The translations under genes were made by a program, and so were the position numbers. The notes below the pieces were generated by a model. It was not told the DNA's origin. It did no database searches and saw only the letters and a program-made list of their open reading frames with translations. A stretch of 64,000 nucleotides of DNA from Pseudomonas sp. 102515. GTDB lineage: Bacteria > Pseudomonadota > Gammaproteobacteria > Pseudomonadales > Pseudomonadaceae. The stretch covers positions 682,001 to 746,000 of the forward strand of contig NZ_JAVHTY010000001.1 of NCBI RefSeq assembly GCF_031085165.1. Direction: 5' to 3'. This document shows, piece by piece, positions 59,568-64,000 of this stretch. Every line of letters begins with the position of its first letter. Positions within the stretch are counted from its first letter, which is position 1.

Positions 59568-60184
59568 ATCGTACCCAGGAACAACTCATCGCCCTGGGCG
59601 GCGTCTTCCAGGCCGCCCTGCTGGTCGACCAGCTGGCGCGTACCGGCCAGGTCACGGAAGAACCCCTGGCCTGTCTGCTCGGCAGCCTGCTGGTACGGGA
59701 CCCGGGCAGCACCCTGGAAGTCTATGGCGGCAGCGTCGCCCCCCTGCGCGAGGGCCTGGGTGCCCTCTCCAGCACCCTGGAGCGCAATCCCAACAGTCTG
59801 CAGCGCGAACCCCTGCGCTATGCCCTGGCGATGACCGCCCTGGAACGCAAGCTGGAGAAGCGCGGCGACCTGCTCGACCTCATCGGCCGGCGCCTCACCC
59901 AGATCCAGTCCCAGGTCGAACATTTCGGGGTGGCCCACGAGAACGTCATCGCCGCCTGCGGTGGCCTCTACGAGGACACCCTGAGCACCTTCAAGCAGCG
60001 CATCCAGGTGCACGGCGAGATGCGTTATCTGCAGCAGTCCGCCACCGCTTCGCGGGTGCGCGCCCTGCTGCTGGCCGGCATCCGCTCCGCCCGTCTATGG
60101 CGGCAGCTGGGCGGTCATCGCTGGCAGCTGGTGCTCAATCGCCGCAAGCTGCTCGACAACCTCTATCCCCTGCGCAACAGCTGA
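59564..60184 (+). CDS. hflD: High frequency lysogenization protein HflD homologue
   Basis: 206 residues, all-helical. [22 protein letters not shown] start and [29 protein letters not shown] end are typical. Membrane-associated; in E. coli it affects lambda CII. ATGA overlap with mnmA. Confidence 0.92.
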   Translation: MNRTQEQLIALGGVFQAALLVDQLARTGQVTEEPLACLLGSLLVRDPGSTLEVYGGSVAPLREGLGALSSTLERNPNSLQREPLRYALAMTALERKLEKRGDLLDLIGRRLTQIQSQVEHFGVAHENVIAACGGLYEDTLSTFKQRIQVHGEMRYLQQSATASRVRALLLAGIRSARLWRQLGGHRWQLVLNRRKLLDNLYPLRNS

Positions 60185-60229
60185 TCCCGGACTTGCCGGC
60201 GGCGGTACTACAGCCCCGGCCTTTACGTG

Positions 60230-61642
<1,413 letters not shown>

Positions 61643-61667
61643 GCACCTGCCCACGATCTGCTGCGCG

Positions 61668-61808
61668 TCGGCCAAACGGCGTTGAAAAGGCCCTGGGTCG
61701 CCAGCCCGGTCGGAATGCTCATTTACCACTCGTAAACTCGTTCGCGAGCGCGGTCCGCTTCCTCAGGCCTTTTCGCCTTGTTTGACTCTAGCTCGCAAGA
61801 TCGTAAAC
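61668..61808 (+). other. Structured, repeat-like intergenic element downstream of purB
   Basis: AAAAGGCC (61685-61692) pairs with GGCCTTTT (61766-61773). Inside lies TTTAC-CACTC-GTAAA (61722-61736). No plausible reading frame. The wording (GGTCGGAATGCTCATTTAC, GTAAACAG, TTCTGAGGC) resembles an intergenic sequence I recall in several Pseudomonas genomes, but I cannot verify copy number. It is followed by a terminator at 61835. Confidence 0.5.
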
Positions 61809-61834
61809 AGGTTCTGAGGCTGCCTACTTTTCTA

Positions 61835-61858
61835 CGCCCGGCCTCGCCGGGCGTTTTT
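61835..61858 (+). terminator. Rho-independent terminator after purB
   Basis: CGCCCGGC, CTC, GCCGGGCG, then TTTTT. A strong intrinsic terminator immediately before the RoxA gene. Confidence 0.9.
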
Positions 61859-61875
61859 CATTGCGCGAGGTGTGC

Positions 61876-63054
61876 ATGAACCCGGATCAACCCCTGCAAC
61901 TGCTCGGCGGCCTGACCGCCCGAGAATTCCTCCGCGACTATTGGCAGCAGAAACCCCTGCTGATCCGCCAGGCCCTCCCGGACTTCCAGAATCCCCTGGA
62001 GCCCGATGAACTGGCCGGCCTGTCGCTGGAAGAGGAAATCGAATCCCGCCTGATCATCGGCCAGGACCGCACCTGGGAACTGCGCCGCGGCCCGCTGCCG
62101 GAAGAGACCTTCGCCGGGCTGCCCGAGCGGGACTGGACCCTGCTGGTGCAGTCGGTCGACCAGTTCGTTCCCGAGGTGGCCGAGGTGCTGGAGGCCTTCC
62201 GCTTCCTGCCCAGCTGGCGCGTCGACGACATCATGGTCAGCTATGCCGCCCCCGGTGGCGGTGTCGGTCCGCACTACGATCACTATGACGTCTTCCTGCT
62301 GCAGGGCCATGGCCGCCGCCGCTGGCGCATCGGTCAGCAGTGCAGCGCCGACAGCCCGCTGATCGACGGCCTGGAGCTGAAGATCCTCGCCGATTTCCAG
62401 CGGGCCGACGAATGGGTCCTGGAACCGGGCGACATGCTCTACCTGCCGCCGGGTCTGGCCCACGACGGCATCGCCGAAGACGAGTGCATGACCTACTCCA
62501 TCGGCTTCCGCGCGCCCAGCGCCGGCGAGGTGCTCACCCACTTCACCGACTTCCTCGCCCAGTTCATCCCCGAGGACGAGCGCTACAGCGACGCCGGTTG
62601 CGCCCCGGCCAGCGAGCATCCGGCGGAGATCCCGCCCGAAGCCATCGAGCGCCTGCGTGGTCTGATGGAGCGCCACCTGAGCGACGATCGCCTGTTGCTG
62701 GCCTGGTTCGGCCAGCACATGACCGAGCCGCGCTACCCGGAGCGGGTCGCCGGGGAAAACCTCAGCGCCAAGCAGCTGCGCAAGGAACTCGACGAAGGCG
62801 CCCTGCTGATGCGCAACCCCAGCGGTCGCATCGCCTGGAGTCGCCTGGAGGACGAGGTGATGGTCTTCGCCAGCGGCCAGAGCCGCCTGCTGCCCATGCG
62901 ACTGCAACCGCTGCTCGACCTGCTATGCTCGGCGGAGGTCCTGCACGAGGCCAACCTCGCGCCCTGGCTGCAGGACGACGATGCCATGCGCCTGATCCGC
63001 GAACTGCTCCAGCAGGGCAGCCTGATCTTCGCCGGAGAAGACGACGACGAGTGA
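61876..63054 (+). CDS. roxA: Cupin/JmjC oxygenase, ribosomal protein uL16 3-hydroxylase (RoxA/YcfD) family
   Basis: 392 residues. Fe(II)/2-oxoglutarate site GPHYDHYDVF (HxD) and the distal histidine in LPPGLAHDGIA; YcfD-like start FLRDYWQQKPLLIRQALP. Hydroxylates an arginine of ribosomal protein L16. Starts 18 bases after the terminator. Confidence 0.9.
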   Translation: MNPDQPLQLLGGLTAREFLRDYWQQKPLLIRQALPDFQNPLEPDELAGLSLEEEIESRLIIGQDRTWELRRGPLPEETFAGLPERDWTLLVQSVDQFVPEVAEVLEAFRFLPSWRVDDIMVSYAAPGGGVGPHYDHYDVFLLQGHGRRRWRIGQQCSADSPLIDGLELKILADFQRADEWVLEPGDMLYLPPGLAHDGIAEDECMTYSIGFRAPSAGEVLTHFTDFLAQFIPEDERYSDAGCAPASEHPAEIPPEAIERLRGLMERHLSDDRLLLAWFGQHMTEPRYPERVAGENLSAKQLRKELDEGALLMRNPSGRIAWSRLEDEVMVFASGQSRLLPMRLQPLLDLLCSAEVLHEANLAPWLQDDDAMRLIRELLQQGSLIFAGEDDDE

Positions 63055-63066
63055 GAGGGAGCCGCC

Positions 63067-63597
63067 GTGGACGAGTCCTTTGCCGATCTGACCCTGGACG
63101 CCTTGCCCGAACCTCAGCTCGGCCAGGACCTCGCCCTGCGACTGGAAGGCCTGGACGCCCTGCGTGAGCACGGTGTCCGCCTCATCGCTCAAGCCAGTCG
63201 TCAGCTGTGTATCCAGACGCCTGACCTGGAAGCGCCCCTCTACGACAACCTGGACGTCGAGGCGGCGATCAAGGGCCTGCTGCTGGGCAATCCACGGCAT
63301 CAGGTACGCCTCCTGATCAACGACAGCGCCCTCGCCATGCGCCAGGGCCACCGCCTCATCGCCCTGGCGCAGCGCCTGACCAGCAATCTGCTGATCCGCC
63401 GGCCACCGGCCGATCGGCAACCGGAAGGCAGCTGCCTGATCATCGACGACCAAGCCCTGCTGCGCCGCACGGGCAGCGCTCCCACGGGCTTCGTCCGCTA
63501 TGGCGACCGCGCCGCCGTCAAGGTCCAGCAGCAGGTCTTCGATCGTCTCTGGGCCATCAGCCAGCCGGATCAGGAACTGCGGAGGATGGTGCTGTGA
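63067..63597 (+). CDS. DUF7931-type protein (GNAT-associated C-terminal domain family)
   Basis: 176 residues, no signal peptide. LCIQTPDLEAPLYDNLDVEAAIKGLLLGNPRHQVRLLINDS, then RLIALAQRLTSNLLIRR: a phospholipase-D-like small domain often annotated as an acetyltransferase appendage. GTG start at 63067 after GAGGGAG. GTGA overlap with the next gene. Function unknown. Confidence 0.6.
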   Translation: MDESFADLTLDALPEPQLGQDLALRLEGLDALREHGVRLIAQASRQLCIQTPDLEAPLYDNLDVEAAIKGLLLGNPRHQVRLLINDSALAMRQGHRLIALAQRLTSNLLIRRPPADRQPEGSCLIIDDQALLRRTGSAPTGFVRYGDRAAVKVQQQVFDRLWAISQPDQELRRMVL

Positions 63598-64000
63598 AAC
63601 GCCTGCTGGCGCTCTTGCTGCTGTTGACGAGCACCGCCTGGGCCACCCCGCGCACCGAGGTCATTCCCCTGCAGTACCGCACTGCCGACGATCTCCTGCC
63701 CACCCTGCAATCCGTCCTCGGCAGCGAAGGCAAGATCAACGTCTATGGCAATCAGCTGATCGTCAATGCCGAGCCGGCCAAGCTGGCCGAGATCAAGAAT
63801 CTGCTGGCTCAGTTGGATACCCAGCCACGGCGTCTGCTCATCACCCTGGCTACCCGCGCCGGCAGCTCGGGTGCCAGTCAGGGGTACTCGGTAAACGGCA
63901 ACGTGGGCTCGCCCCAGGTGCGCATCATCGAGGACAGCACCGACCAGAAGGAGGATGGCGCCCAGCGCGTCCAGGCGACCGAGGGCTATCCCGCCTTCAT
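63594..64000 (+). CDS. Secretin N-terminal-domain protein, cut by window edge
   Basis: First 135 residues. Signal peptide KRLLALLLLLTSTAWA, then an N0/N1-like secretin domain: VIPLQYRTADDLLPTLQSVLGSEGKINVYGNQLIVNAEPAKLAEIKNLLAQLD. GGAGG lies eight bases before the GTG. Could be a pilus/secretion accessory; the rest lies outside the window. Confidence 0.8.
   Translation, partial: MKRLLALLLLLTSTAWATPRTEVIPLQYRTADDLLPTLQSVLGSEGKINVYGNQLIVNAEPAKLAEIKNLLAQLDTQPRRLLITLATRAGSSGASQGYSVNGNVGSPQVRIIEDSTDQKEDGAQRVQATEGYPAF

Overview
The window is a stretch of a high-GC gammaproteobacterial chromosome, most likely Pseudomonas (P. oryzihabitans/psychrotolerans-like). The evidence is family-level protein resemblance: a XenA-type ene-reductase, monomeric NADP-isocitrate dehydrogenase, the NUDIX-mnmA-hflD-purB-RoxA run and the purine-catabolism genes all look typical of the genus. 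I see no rRNA, tRNA, CRISPR array, insertion sequence or prophage.

Layout. 1-6680: the end of an M20 peptidase, then a compact cluster of unknown substrate: polar amino-acid-type ABC importer (binding protein, permease, ATPase), a class V aminotransferase/cysteine-desulfurase-like enzyme, an RpiR regulator and a PuuE-like cyclic-amide deacetylase. 6800-12660: a damaged small DMT transporter, an orphan hybrid sensor kinase, a YhiN-type flavoprotein, an M19-like dipeptidase and a small secreted protein. 12740-16320: a cytochrome bd oxidase operon (cydP-cydA-cydB-cydX-ybgE-like) behind an ANR/FNR box. 16496-18457: a NIT-domain chemoreceptor.

18539-20640 is a decay zone: a sigma-54 activator with a frameshift at a tetranucleotide repeat, joined head-to-head to the C-terminal piece of a sugar-binding protein, so both lost their N-termini. 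20835-29592: an orphan TetR regulator with a TtgR/AcrR-type operator, then an RND efflux system (TetR, adaptor, pump, divergent outer-membrane channel) whose pump operon ends in a second beta-ketoacyl-ACP synthase (FabF-like). Both divergent efflux promoters carry the same GTGAC-N14-GTCAC operator.

29775-45872: a LysE exporter, a CHASE4-like/PAS/GGDEF/EAL protein, then purine catabolism in two blocks, xdhABC-guaD and uraH/puuE-uraD-alc-allA. Together they encode guanine to xanthine to urate and 5-hydroxyisourate to glyoxylate plus urea; the urate-oxidising enzyme is not in the window. Between the blocks sit an inverted pair of REP-like repeats, xenA with a divergent ArsR regulator, and a GDSL hydrolase. 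45869-54911: two EamA transporters, a DUF3060 protein, a LysR regulator, a periplasmic cyclophilin, an ABC exporter, a membrane protein, queD and a Pit phosphate transporter.

55010-64000: core housekeeping genes: idh with an extended -10 promoter and a perfect terminator, nudJ-like, mnmA, hflD, purB, a structured intergenic element with a terminator, RoxA-type ribosomal oxygenase, a DUF7931 protein and the start of a secretin-N-domain protein that runs off the right edge.
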